This document shows, piece by piece, positions 9,766 to 17,832 of a stretch of 64,000 nucleotides of DNA. The DNA comes from Natrinema sp. SYSU A 869. GTDB lineage: Archaea; Halobacteriota; Halobacteria; Halobacteriales; Natrialbaceae. Each line of letters starts with the position of its first letter. Positions within the stretch are counted from its first letter, which is position 1. The DNA is taken from the NCBI RefSeq assembly GCF_019879105.1, contig NZ_CP082249.1, forward strand, positions 2,170,001-2,234,000, in the 5' to 3' direction. Position numbers and translations under genes: made by a program. The notes under the pieces were generated by a model. The model was given only the letters and a program-made list of their open reading frames with translations, was not told where the DNA came from and searched no databases.

Positions 9766-10509
9766 TTAGGCCGTGAGAGTGTTGCTCGTCAGTTCCGCGA
9801 GCGTCCCTTCGGTCGTGTAATCGGGGGCCTCGACCCTGAACCGGGAGTCTGTCGAGCCCGCGTAGTGGAGTTGTAGCGTGTACGAGCCGTCCTCGGCGAT
9901 CGGTGCGGCTTCGGCGCGCTCTGCATCGAGTTGTTCGAGCATGACCATCTCACCGGCGTAGGCAGCGTCGGACTGTCCCTGAATGTGGTAGGTCGCCCGA
10001 TCCTCCGAGACCTCAGAGCCCTCGAGCGGATAGCCGGAATTGATCCACGCCTGAAATCCGTCGTCGAGCGCGTATACCTCCTCGTAACCGTTGTCGATCA
10101 GCGATGCGGCACGCAGTCCGGAGAGGTGGTGGGGACAGCCACAGTAGGTGACGATGCGATCATCCGTGGACCAGTCTGCGATCGGATCGTCCGAACCGCC
10201 GTCCGGGGCAGGGCTCAGCGGTGCCCCGGCGATATGCGCGTTCTCGTACTGGTTTGATTTACGTGCATCAGCCACCCGTGCTTCCTGTCGCTGATACCAG
10301 TAGAAGACGTCCTCGATGGGAGCCAGTGGCACCTCGATACCGTCGTATGCTTTCGTCTGATAGGTACTCGTGTCGATCGACCGCTCTTCGGGTTCCGATT
10401 CCGGTTTCGGGCCGTATCCGTCACCCTGTCCGCCGTCACCGCTGAGGCACCCCGCGACGCTCGTCACGGCCGCCGTCGAGCCTACTGCGAGAAACTGCCG
10501 TCGGTTCAT
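9766..10509 (-). CDS. Rhodanese-domain lipoprotein exported by the Tat pathway
   Basis: This 247-residue protein begins MNRRQFLAVGSTAAVTSVAG with the twin-arginine motif RRQF and a lipobox VAGC at Cys21, so it should be exported folded and lipid-anchored outside the membrane. The middle (about 75-160) is a rhodanese domain: VADARKSNQYENAHIAGA, then TYCGCPHHLSGLRAA with the likely catalytic cysteine, and GFQAWINSGYPL. Rhodaneses transfer sulfane sulfur; the physiological donor is unknown. The C-terminal 80 residues form a beta-rich domain I cannot name. It converges on the flavin oxidoreductase with almost no spacing. Confidence 0.82.
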   Translation of the reverse strand: MNRRQFLAVGSTAAVTSVAGCLSGDGGQGDGYGPKPESEPEERSIDTSTYQTKAYDGIEVPLAPIEDVFYWYQRQEARVADARKSNQYENAHIAGAPLSPAPDGGSDDPIADWSTDDRIVTYCGCPHHLSGLRAASLIDNGYEEVYALDDGFQAWINSGYPLEGSEVSEDRATYHIQGQSDAAYAGEMVMLEQLDAERAEAAPIAEDGSYTLQLHYAGSTDSRFRVEAPDYTTEGTLAELTSNTLTA

Positions 10510-10567
10510 TGCCGCTAGCTATGCGCGTCATCCCAATATGGGTTCTGGTAATGGAGTATTCGCCACA

Positions 10568-10593
10568 GTGACCCCTTCGTTTCAACTGGAAAC
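10568..10593 (-). other. Isolated ORB-like element far from the origin
   Basis: On the minus strand this reads GTTTCCAGTTGAAACGAAGG followed by GGTCAC. It shares CCANYYGAAACGAAGGGGT with the ORB pair at 48141-48166 and 48483-48510. It lies in the intergenic space between the rhodanese gene and tRNA-Gln, about 38 kb from the origin. A binding role for Orc1 is inference. Confidence 0.5.
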
Positions 10594-10639
10594 CGAGGGA
10601 CAAGGTTGGTGAAGTGCTCGAGTCGAAACGGCAGAGAAG

Positions 10640-10712
10640 TAGTCCATGCTGGATTCGAACCAGCGTCCCGAGCCCCAGAAGCTCGGAGGATTGGCCACTA
10701 CCCTAATGGACT
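10640..10712 (-). tRNA. tRNA-Gln (anticodon CTG)
   Basis: On the minus strand the acceptor stem AGTCCAT pairs perfectly with ATGGACT, followed by discriminator A at 10640. The D-arm region is TAGGGTAGTGGCCAATCC. The anticodon stem CGAGC/GCTCG encloses TTCTGGG, giving anticodon CTG (Gln). The T-arm is CGCTGGTTCGAATCCAGC. It has no intron and encodes no CCA end. A divergent ORB-like element and a leftward HNH nuclease gene flank it. Confidence 0.92.
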
Positions 10713-10844
10713 TGACATGTGCTCGCCGGCTCCGATTGCCGACGACGTATCCCTTCGTAGTTGGTGTTCGTATTAGAGTGTTACGAACTCAGTCGCGAAT
10801 CAGAACGTCGGGGAACTCTGTATAGGCACCGACCCTGATGGAGA

Positions 10845-11630
10845 TTACGGCATCGGTGGGACGTAGTGTTCCGTTCGATGGCAGTTTGCACAGAGAACGC
10901 GACAGCGATTAATTTCGGTACGAATACGATCTTTCGGTTGCCCATTCGAGACGAGTTTTGCGACAGTTGCTTCCTTTTTATCACCGAAGTGATGGAAATC
11001 CAAACAGGCAGGATCTGACTCTTCACATCGATCACACCCTGCGTCACGCTTTAGATTGTGAGTCCATTGCCTGCGTTCTTGCTCCGGTTTGGAGTAATGA
11101 AGTACCCGGTGACAGTTAGCACACAAGACGTCACACTTCTCAATCTCTTCACGAAGTGTCTCTTTCCCGTAGCCGAAGGTCACCATTCGTCCAACTGCCA
11201 TTCGCTTCGTCGTTTCATCAGTGTGGTGAAAATCTAAACATGCAGCAGTATCGACACCACATTGTGAGCACCCTTGTTCGCGCTTTCGATCGTTAACCCA
11301 GGATCGAAGGTGAGAGCGGCGGTGTAACGTCCGTTCCGTGTTCCACTTAGTATTTCGATAGTGCCACCGCTGGTCGACGGAAAGCTCTTCCCAAGACGTA
11401 TCCTCGGGAAGCTCGACATCGTCCGGTTTCGGCCCAACTCGAGACCCTCTCGAGTACGCTGTTTCTAGTCCCGCCTCTGTTTTCGCGTCGTTCCAGCCCC
11501 CACACGTTCGAATGATCGTCGCAGAGGCGGGCGTCAGCCCCAGCTCCTCGTACTGTGCTTTCGTCGGCGACTCGCCCAGTCGCTCGGCGGCCTCTCGTAA
11601 CGCCTTGAGACAGTCGTCCTCCGTAGCCAC
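10845..11630 (-). CDS. HNH nuclease-like protein with N-terminal homing-endonuclease repeat and two tandem HNH/zinc units
   Basis: Residues 4-48 ([20 protein letters not shown] and [17 protein letters not shown]) match the homing-endonuclease-associated repeat, a DNA-binding helical motif. Two related zinc/HNH-type units follow. The first has CSQCG, CLDFHH and [12 protein letters not shown] (about 118-178), the second has [19 protein letters not shown] and [12 protein letters not shown]. Each keeps two CxxC-type pairs and the DFHH histidines, so both may bind metal; catalysis is not certain. A TATA box (TTTATATG near 11652-11659) fits a leaderless start. Its place beside tRNA-Gln suggests, but does not prove, arrival with a mobile element. 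Confidence 0.75.
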   Translation of the reverse strand: MATEDDCLKALREAAERLGESPTKAQYEELGLTPASATIIRTCGGWNDAKTEAGLETAYSRGSRVGPKPDDVELPEDTSWEELSVDQRWHYRNTKWNTERTLHRRSHLRSWVNDRKREQGCSQCGVDTAACLDFHHTDETTKRMAVGRMVTFGYGKETLREEIEKCDVLCANCHRVLHYSKPEQERRQWTHNLKRDAGCDRCEESDPACLDFHHFGDKKEATVAKLVSNGQPKDRIRTEINRCRVLCANCHRTEHYVPPMP

Positions 11631-11738
11631 ACCGCCGTTCGCCGCGCGATCTCATATAAACACTCGGACGATGTAGCGACTACGGCCGCTCGAGTGCGAA
11701 CCGATACCCCTTTTCCGTTCTCTCGCGCACCCCTGAGT

Positions 11739-12329
11739 ATGTACGTCGGACGATTCGTCGTTGTCGGCCCCGAAGTCGGAGCATACCGCGTCTCCTCGCG
11801 ATCATTCCCGAACCGGGAGATCACCGCTCGAGACGAGGCACTCACCGTCGGTCCCACCGACGATGCCCCGGCAACAGACAACCCCTACGTCTCCTATAAC
11901 TGCCTGCGGGTCGTCGAGACGCCGACGGGCGAGACGGCCGCCTTCGGTAACGGCTCGCACGTCGATCCGATCGCGGAGAAACTCGAACTCGGCTATCCGG
12001 CCCGCGACGCACTGGCGGAGAGTCTGCTGGCGCTTGACTACGAGAAAGATGACTACGACACGCCCCGGATCGCGGCGACGATCGGTGGGGACGGCGAGGC
12101 CCTGATCGGCACGGTGCGCAAGGACGCCCTGCTCGTCGAGACCGTCGACGAGCCGACACTGGTCGCGACCTACGAGAAGAATTCCCCCGAATCGATCGAC
12201 CTCGAGGCGGGGAGTGCCGAGGCGGCCGCGAGCGAGGTCTATGACCTCGAGTTCGAGCACGCGGTCTGTGCGGCCGGTGTGGCTCGAACCGAAGACGGGT
12301 TCGAGACGGCGATCGAGAACGGCGACTGA
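11739..12329 (+). CDS. purO: IMP cyclohydrolase, archaeal PurO type
   Basis: This 196-residue protein begins [20 protein letters not shown] and continues with SRSFPNREI and [11 protein letters not shown], the pattern of archaeal PurO. PurO closes the ring of FAICAR to give IMP, the last step of de novo purine synthesis in archaea that lack the bacterial PurH cyclohydrolase domain. The start is the ATG at 11739; an upstream in-frame ATG at 11694 would add 15 residues that do not resemble the family. It is transcribed alone, and a MITE-like repeat starts 23 bp after the stop. Confidence 0.88.
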   Translation: MYVGRFVVVGPEVGAYRVSSRSFPNREITARDEALTVGPTDDAPATDNPYVSYNCLRVVETPTGETAAFGNGSHVDPIAEKLELGYPARDALAESLLALDYEKDDYDTPRIAATIGGDGEALIGTVRKDALLVETVDEPTLVATYEKNSPESIDLEAGSAEAAASEVYDLEFEHAVCAAGVARTEDGFETAIENGD

Positions 12330-12352
12330 TCGAGACAGGGCCGGTATTTTAG

Positions 12353-12438
12353 CTATAGTGACAACTGAAACAAGTTACACATCGATCATACAGTCGTCGT
12401 GCGATCGGGTGTGCAGTGACTTTCAGTAGCTACTATAG
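12353..12438. repeat. 86-bp MITE-like element, copy A
   Basis: The left end CTATAGTGACAACTGAAAC and the complement of the right end CTATAGTAGCTACTGAAAG form an imperfect terminal inverted repeat. The right half GTCGTGCGATCGGGTGTGCA is shared with copies at 38216-38301 and 55120-55246. It carries no coding sequence. It lies in the 225-base gap between purO and the DUF2182 gene, where nothing else is supported. Confidence 0.7.
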
Positions 12439-12554
12439 ATGTGTTGCTCGATAGGCGGACGCACCGGTCGGAACGGATTTTATCAGTTGCAGATAACCGT
12501 CACCGAGTCATGCTGAGTGCGACGCGGGTAGTCACCGACCGCGACGGGATGGTT

Positions 12555-13346
12555 CTACGGGATGGTGATCACGATGAGAGCGATTCCGGTAGCGCCAGCG
12601 AGTATGCCGACTGCGTATGCCAGTCGCTCGCCCCATGCAACTGTCCGTTCGAGCGAGAGCACGACCGCGATCAGCGCCATCCACACGATATTCATTGAGC
12701 CCACGACCACCACGAACGCGAACAGGGCCCAACAGCACCCGATGCAGAAGACGCTGAATTGCCAACTCATTCGCACGGCACCACGAATCCCTCGTTGGTG
12801 GTGTCCCATGAGGAAACCGAGCGGAGATCGGCAGTACCGAAGGCACCGGTACTTGTAGGGGGAGAGCTGATACACCGCCAGCAGCAAGAGTGCACTGCCC
12901 ACTAAAAGGCCGCCGTGCTCGTGCGCGATGATGGTAATCGGAACCACGACGTTGACGACAAGTGGAATGACCCCCGTTAGCATCCACATCAGCGCATATG
13001 TCCCCATGAACGCCGCTACCCGCGCCCATCTTCCCGCTTTCGTCGTCCCCTCGAGTGTCCCGTAGTACAGCCGGAAGAGAGGTACTGACGACGGGTACAT
13101 CATCGCGATCATCATTACACCCCACATGAATAGATAGAGACCGACACCGGTGAGACCGTTCGAAAGCGCCATCGTCTCCGGTGCTCCGGGGTCGGACAGC
13201 TGCGATCCGTGTGCCGATTCCGGCATCGGGAACCAGCGCCCGATGATCGCCGCCCACGCGAGCAGTGCGATCACGTATGTGACAAGCGCGACAGCTGGAA
13301 TACGTCGGCGAGTGAATCGCTTCCGGAACGATTCACGTGTCCGCAT
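12555..13346 (-). CDS. DUF2182 multi-pass membrane protein
   Basis: This 263-residue protein has about six membrane segments (for example VALVTYVIALLAWAAIIG and LLVGSALLLLAVYQLSP). It has the DUF2182 pattern: MWGVMMIAMMYPSSVPL after the second segment, SPYKYRCLRYCRSPLGFLM, and CIGCCWALF. The methionine- and cysteine-rich motifs suggest metal binding. DUF2182 genes are often next to DUF1326 genes, as here, and the family has been called a predicted metal-binding membrane protein; no tested function is known to me. It lies 30 bp downstream of the DUF1326 gene and is probably cotranscribed with it. Confidence 0.82.
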   Translation of the reverse strand: MRTRESFRKRFTRRRIPAVALVTYVIALLAWAAIIGRWFPMPESAHGSQLSDPGAPETMALSNGLTGVGLYLFMWGVMMIAMMYPSSVPLFRLYYGTLEGTTKAGRWARVAAFMGTYALMWMLTGVIPLVVNVVVPITIIAHEHGGLLVGSALLLLAVYQLSPYKYRCLRYCRSPLGFLMGHHQRGIRGAVRMSWQFSVFCIGCCWALFAFVVVVGSMNIVWMALIAVVLSLERTVAWGERLAYAVGILAGATGIALIVITIP

Positions 13347-13376
13347 GGAAAAATGACGGTTTTATAAATGTATTCG

Positions 13377-13976
13377 TTAGGCGTTCGCCAGCTCGAAGTC
13401 ACCGAAGTACGAATTGTTCTCCGAGACGTCCCACGAGAACTCGTCGTTGTAGGTGACAGTGGCTGTCGTTGACTTTCCGGTCTGCATCTCCCGACTCTTC
13501 GTGAGCGGATGGGGAGAGATGGTACCGAGGTCCTCATTGAAGCCCCTCTTCCCGACAACCGTCATGGAGACGACGTCTCCCATCTCCACGGAGAAGTCCG
13601 CACCGTTCCGGTCGAACGTGACGGGCACGGTTGCGGCCTCGACGGTTTCGACGTGAGTGTCGGCGACGGGAGCGAAGATACCCCCGGCTCGTCCGAAATA
13701 AATGTCTTCGAGTGCGGCCCGCTGGTCGTCGTCGGCCGCCTCGTCGATGAGGAGCACGACATTCCACCCAGTATCGGGAGCGAACATGACACCCGCTTCA
13801 GTGGAGATGAGCATACCGACGGACAAATCGCTCAGGTCGATGTCCCCGTACCGCCCATCCCGTATATGCCACGCTAGCGACACCGTACAGACGTCGTCAT
13901 CGGGGGGTTCCAGCCAGATGCACTGGCACGTGACGTCGCAGTTGCAGGCTTCGACGTAGTCCCCTCGAGTTGCCAT
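13377..13976 (-). CDS. DUF1326 domain protein, cysteine-rich N-terminus
   Basis: This 199-residue soluble protein starts MATRGDYVEACNCDVTCQCI. The CNCDVTCQC cluster (residues 11-19) is the DUF1326 signature and a plausible thiol metal site. The rest is predicted beta-rich (WNVVLLIDEAADDDQRAALE, TVPVTFDRNG). It is the first gene of a two-gene operon with the DUF2182 membrane protein, which suggests a joint task in metal handling or repair; that is inference. A TATA-like GATTTATTG lies at about 14027-14035, and a short inverted repeat ACCAC-CGT-GTGGT (13996-14008) sits between it and the start codon as a possible operator. Confidence 0.8.
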   Translation of the reverse strand: MATRGDYVEACNCDVTCQCIWLEPPDDDVCTVSLAWHIRDGRYGDIDLSDLSVGMLISTEAGVMFAPDTGWNVVLLIDEAADDDQRAALEDIYFGRAGGIFAPVADTHVETVEAATVPVTFDRNGADFSVEMGDVVSMTVVGKRGFNEDLGTISPHPLTKSREMQTGKSTTATVTYNDEFSWDVSENNSYFGDFELANA

Positions 13977-14238
13977 TGTTCGGCCATTTCGAAACCACCG
14001 TGTGGTGTGCCAACATGTAACGCAATAAATCTTTTAGGCGGAACGAGTAGTATGTCCACTCTTTTGCTGGAATTGTTCTCTGTATTTAGCAATCCATATT
14101 TAGCAGACAAGGAACATATCGGTAACTGGCGCAGTACATCGTTGTCCAGTAGTGAACGTCCGCTGGCTCTCCCGATAGTACCGTTGAAGCAGTTGCCGCC
14201 GGATAACCTACAAACCTCTCGGGCTGTTATCCCCGAGC

Positions 14239-14907
14239 ATGAAGGTCGGACTCATCTCGGACGTCCACAGCAACCGGGTCGCCCTCGAGGCCGTCCTCGA
14301 GGACATGCCGCCAGCCGACGAGATCCTCTGTGCGGGCGACGTCGCCGGCTACAACCCCTGGCCCGGCGACTGCGTCGACGAGTTGCGAACGCGGGACGTG
14401 CCGACGGTGATGGGAAACCACGACGCCGCCGTCGTCGGGGACACCCCTTTCCGGTTCAACGGGATGGCCAAAGCAGGCGTCGAATACGCCAAACGGCAGC
14501 TCTCGGATGCGCAACTCGAGTGGCTCGCCGGCCTCCCGGTGGAACGGCTCGAGTGCGACGGCCGCGTCAAGCTAGTCCACGGGCATCCGGACGATCCCGA
14601 CCGATACACCCGGTACACGTATCCCGAGGAGTTCTCGCCGCGGCTGCTGGGCAACGAGGACGTACTGGTACTCGGCCACACCCACGATCAGGGCGTGCGG
14701 CAGTTCGCAGAGGGCATCGTCGTCAACCCCGGAAGCGTCGGCCAGCCACGCGATGGTGATCCGCGGGCGGGCTATGCGGTCCTCGATCTCGACGCACTGA
14801 CGGTCGACACCCACCGTGTCGAATACGATATCGACGCCGTCCAAGACGCAGTCGAGGACGCGAGACTCCCGAAACGCATCGGCACGCGGCTCGCTCGCGG
14901 GAAGTGA
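14239..14907 (+). CDS. YfcE/MJ0936-type metallophosphoesterase
   Basis: This 222-residue protein has the calcineurin-like phosphoesterase motifs in order: SDVH (7-10), the aspartate in CAGDVAGY (34), GNHD (59-62), VHGHPDD and GHTHDQ, followed by NPGSVGQPRDGDP. These residues bind two metal ions, and relatives hydrolyse phosphodiesters such as bis-p-nitrophenyl phosphate; the natural substrate is unknown. No transmembrane segment is visible. Its start codon follows a G+C-poor stretch without an obvious TATA consensus. It is probably transcribed alone. Confidence 0.82.
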   Translation: MKVGLISDVHSNRVALEAVLEDMPPADEILCAGDVAGYNPWPGDCVDELRTRDVPTVMGNHDAAVVGDTPFRFNGMAKAGVEYAKRQLSDAQLEWLAGLPVERLECDGRVKLVHGHPDDPDRYTRYTYPEEFSPRLLGNEDVLVLGHTHDQGVRQFAEGIVVNPGSVGQPRDGDPRAGYAVLDLDALTVDTHRVEYDIDAVQDAVEDARLPKRIGTRLARGK

Positions 14908-15105
14908 CGTCGACGCCGGAAACGAATCTTTTTACACTCACCCCACTGCTACGTTCGGACATGGTATCCACCGGCTCCACCGCGTGTACCGTCCGGAACT
15001 ATATTCGGCACGCCGTGGATCGGTGTTGTCGCTCGGCGACTCGTCCGTCGACTCGAGGCCAGCGTCGCTCCGCGACCGTTCACGCGAGGATCACGACGGA
15101 GAGCG

Positions 15106-15621
15106 ATGTTCAGACGCGTGCGTGAGGACGTTCGGGCAATGTGCGAGCGTGACCCCGCCGCGACGGGGTGGCTCGAGGTCCTGCTGTGCTATCCGGGCCT
15201 CCACGCGGTCTGGGCACATCGGCTCGCCCACCGCTGCTGGTCCCGCGGAGCCGGCTGTCGCCTGCTCGCGCGGCTGTTTTCCCACCTCGTCCGCTGGCTG
15301 ACCGGCGTCGAGATCCATCCAGCCGCCGAGATCGGCCGCCGCGTGACGATCGATCACGGAATGGGCGTTGTCATCGGCGAGACGGCCGAAATCAGCGACG
15401 ACGTACATATGTACCATGGCGTCACGCTCGGCGGCGATACGAACGAACCGGTCAAGCGCCATCCGACGGTCGAGGAGGGCGCACAACTCGGCGCGAACGC
15501 CACGCTGCTGGGCGACATCACGATCGGCGAGGACGCGGCCGTCGGTGCCGGCTCGGTCGTCACGAGCGACGTCGAACCCGGCGCGACCGTTGTCGGCGTT
15601 CCCGCAGAGCGAGTCGACTGA
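15106..15621 (+). CDS. cysE: Serine O-acetyltransferase (short CysE/EpsC type)
   Basis: This 171-residue protein has an N-terminal helical part ([20 protein letters not shown]) and a left-handed beta-helix of hexapeptide repeats from about residue 70 ([20 protein letters not shown], then [20 protein letters not shown]). The histidine and aspartate in IDHGMG are the usual catalytic pair. It makes O-acetylserine from serine and acetyl-CoA for cysteine synthesis. The 198 bases before it contain only a short arginine-rich reading frame (14961-15125), which I do not support as a gene. Confidence 0.88.
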   Translation: MFRRVREDVRAMCERDPAATGWLEVLLCYPGLHAVWAHRLAHRCWSRGAGCRLLARLFSHLVRWLTGVEIHPAAEIGRRVTIDHGMGVVIGETAEISDDVHMYHGVTLGGDTNEPVKRHPTVEEGAQLGANATLLGDITIGEDAAVGAGSVVTSDVEPGATVVGVPAERVD

Positions 15622-15733
15622 TCAGTTGACGTCGAGGGACTGCAAGTACGCTTCGGGCTAATACGAGGGATACGCCGCCTACCTTATCGCTGAAGCCGCC
15701 ATCGGTACTAAGGGCATTTCCAAATCCTCGAGC

Positions 15734-16639
15734 ATGGGTACGCTGGTCGATGACGTCGGAAAGAACCTCGACTCCGCCCGTGGTCTGGGGAAGATCGATG
15801 CGCCGGGTACGCGGGCCGGAAAGATCACACATCGGGTCGTCGCCAACGGTTGTAACCCAGACGTGGACGCGCCGACTGTCCAGCGATACCTCCGCGACGA
15901 TCACGGAATCGAAACCGCCGGTGGACTCGACCATGCGCTTACGCAACTCGACGGAATACGCCACGCCGACGAACTCTCCTCGAGCGAGCAGGCGGCGCTG
16001 GCGGCCCGGCTCTCGCGGAGTTCCGACTCGAGTGCGGTGCGGGCGTTCGTCGATGATCTCGATAGTCCTGAGGATGTGCGGCATTTGCTGGACGAAGATA
16101 CTGCGGCGGTCGATCGGATGGCAAAGTTTTACGCGCATCGTGGCGCAAACTCTGGTCAATATAGGAACATTGACCCTGATCTAAGCTCCAACGACATACT
16201 CCAAGTCGGCGAAAAAGCGGATATTCACGGAACAAACCTAATCGTGAAAAGAGATGGGGAGCTGAGATGGATAGAACAGGGAAATAGCGACTTTGGTTGG
16301 AGACATATCGAACAACGGCATATCCAAGGGGTTGGAAAAGATGCAGTTTCTGAGGATGGAGTCACAAGCTTCTGGCCAATCGGTCAACGGATTGAGACTC
16401 GTTCACTTCCAAATAAAATGAATCCGAATGAAATTAACGATCTGATCTACAAGACAATTAAAGATGGGGAGACTTCAGGCGGAAGAGCGATTGGAAAGAC
16501 CGAATATATGCTTCGGCCAGTTCCTCAAGAAGGAATTAAACGGATGCGTGTTGTCATTCGACGCGATGGATCGGTAGAAACAGCGTTTCCTGAAGCTGGA
16601 AATGATATTGCAAAATGGAACGATGGATGGGTAAAATGA
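15734..16639 (+). CDS. Candidate polymorphic toxin with a BECR-like (barnase/EndoU-type) C-terminal RNase domain
   Basis: The 301-residue protein has two parts. Residues 1-140 are typical acidic haloarchaeal sequence in high-G+C DNA. From about 16140 the DNA becomes A+T-rich, and the protein changes to GELRWIEQGNSDFGWRHIEQ, FWPIGQR, TEYMLRPVPQEGIKRMRVVI and SVETAFPEAG. A histidine motif of the HIxxRH kind followed by a terminal strand ending TAFP resembles BECR-fold ribonuclease toxins, such as phage/PBECR and EndoU-like tips. The next gene overlaps it by four bases (ATGA), the arrangement of toxin and immunity genes. There is no signal peptide or large secretion domain. The toxin call is inferred from motif and context. 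Confidence 0.6.
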   Translation: MGTLVDDVGKNLDSARGLGKIDAPGTRAGKITHRVVANGCNPDVDAPTVQRYLRDDHGIETAGGLDHALTQLDGIRHADELSSSEQAALAARLSRSSDSSAVRAFVDDLDSPEDVRHLLDEDTAAVDRMAKFYAHRGANSGQYRNIDPDLSSNDILQVGEKADIHGTNLIVKRDGELRWIEQGNSDFGWRHIEQRHIQGVGKDAVSEDGVTSFWPIGQRIETRSLPNKMNPNEINDLIYKTIKDGETSGGRAIGKTEYMLRPVPQEGIKRMRVVIRRDGSVETAFPEAGNDIAKWNDGWVK

Positions 16640-17169
16640 CTAGTAGAGACAAACTGTGGATCGATTTTCGGGACGACAGTGCGTTTCGAGAATCCCTAAT
16701 AAACGGTAATCCTGATCCGATCGGTGGTATCCGGATCAGCACTGGTGACGAGTATCTCGTGGGTGGCAAAAACGAATACTTGCCAACATGGGTCACAGAT
16801 TTTGTAATCAGATTAGTTGATAGCGGAATCGATGTTCTCGATGGGGAACAGAGAACAATCGTGAACCATAATGGACCATCGTATTTGGTTATCAAACCCT
16901 CTGATGAGGAGGAAGTAGAAGTGTCCCATCGGCTAATCTGGGAAGCAGTCGAAGATCCAGACGAGTATCCAGAATTGATAGAGACAACAATCACAACGTC
17001 CGATACATTCGTTTCTGCTGTCGATCAGGTTGGTCAGCGGCTGCTTGCATATATACTCGAGCACAATCCGCAGCTAACGGATTCGGAGACAGTTTCAGAT
17101 TTGCAAAAAGTACTTGAGCTCCTAGAGGGTCGGAAACAATCAGCAAACATTGAGGAGACAGAGGAATAA
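16636..17169 (+). CDS. Putative immunity protein for the upstream toxin
   Basis: This 177-residue soluble acidic protein (MTSRDKLWIDFRDDSAFRES) has no recognisable domain. Its ATG overlaps the stop of the candidate toxin (ATGA at 16636-16639), and it shares the low G+C content of the toxin tip, so both were probably gained together. Its C-terminal third is predicted helical (DQVGQRLLAYILEHNPQL). An immunity role rests on position, overlap and matched base composition only. The in-frame ATG at 16615 lies inside the toxin gene and is less likely as start. Confidence 0.55.
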   Translation: MTSRDKLWIDFRDDSAFRESLINGNPDPIGGIRISTGDEYLVGGKNEYLPTWVTDFVIRLVDSGIDVLDGEQRTIVNHNGPSYLVIKPSDEEEVEVSHRLIWEAVEDPDEYPELIETTITTSDTFVSAVDQVGQRLLAYILEHNPQLTDSETVSDLQKVLELLEGRKQSANIEETEE

Positions 17170-17197
17170 TACACTTCGATCTAAGCACGATCTGTAG

Positions 17198-17341
17198 AAT
17201 GAAGCGGAATTACTGAGTCCGGGGTCACTGGGTCCGATTTCATCGCCTCGGCCCGGAGGCAATCAACTACAAATAGAGGCAGACGGAATTCGTCTCCGAG
17301 CAACAGACGGAACAAAAGAAACGATCACGCTCGAATCATGA
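17198..17341 (+). pseudogene. Remnant of a second toxin tip (C-terminus only, no start codon)
   Basis: An open frame after TAG at 17195-17197 encodes NEAELLSPGSLGPISSPRPG and then GGNQLQIEADGIRLRATDGT and ETITLES before TGA at 17339-17341. It looks like the end of a protein but has no ATG or GTG start. Its stop overlaps the ATG of the next small gene (ATGA), exactly as in the preceding toxin/immunity pair. I read it as a displaced, truncated toxin C-terminus. The identification is tentative. Confidence 0.35.
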
Positions 17342-17755
17342 CCAGCAAGAACCACGATCACGTGGCTGTTTCCACCGATAGCGGGGTCAATTGGGACTTT
17401 ATTATCCCATCAGACGCAGCTACGTGTTCCGAACAGTTGACCGAAATGACGACGCTCGGTACGCAGTCGTTCGACTCGTTCGGGGATTTTCTATCGCCGA
17501 TCGAACTCACGTACCAGATCCAGACGTATTCAGAGGGACAAAATCTGCCATATGGTAGTGACGCTGCCGAACCCAATAAAACGGTTGTACGAAACGTGCG
17601 TGAAGACCGTGGACTGACGGTCGAGGATTTCGTAGCATCGACCTGCATAGATCACCCGGGAGACCGGCTAATTCTCCGGATACATAACTGACGGCTACGA
17701 GTATCAATTTGATCCGAAGACGGGAGAACTACTAACCTCTATCTGGCAGAAGTGA
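17338..17755 (+). CDS. Small hypothetical protein, possible orphan immunity protein, perhaps frameshifted at its end
   Basis: The frame from 17338 encodes 117 residues (MTSKNHDHVAVSTDSGVNWD to LILRIHN) and stops at 17691. If the T at 17689 is extra, reading continues as RIHNDGYEYQFDPKTGELLT and SIWQK to TGA at 17753-17755, a more natural protein end. No family is recognised. Its ATGA overlap with a toxin-like remnant and its place after a toxin/immunity pair suggest an orphan immunity gene. If there is no frameshift, the gene is 17338-17691. Confidence 0.4.
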
Positions 17756-17832
17756 CCCCACACCGCCGACCTATCGACTCACCAGAGAACACTGTCAACG
17801 GACTAGTACAGCCTCGACGGCCGGCCGTACCT

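Noticed and set aside
14961-15125. 54-codon arginine-rich frame before cysE
   Set aside because: There is a T-rich box upstream, but the composition is unlike haloarchaeal proteins and it runs into the cysE start in another frame.
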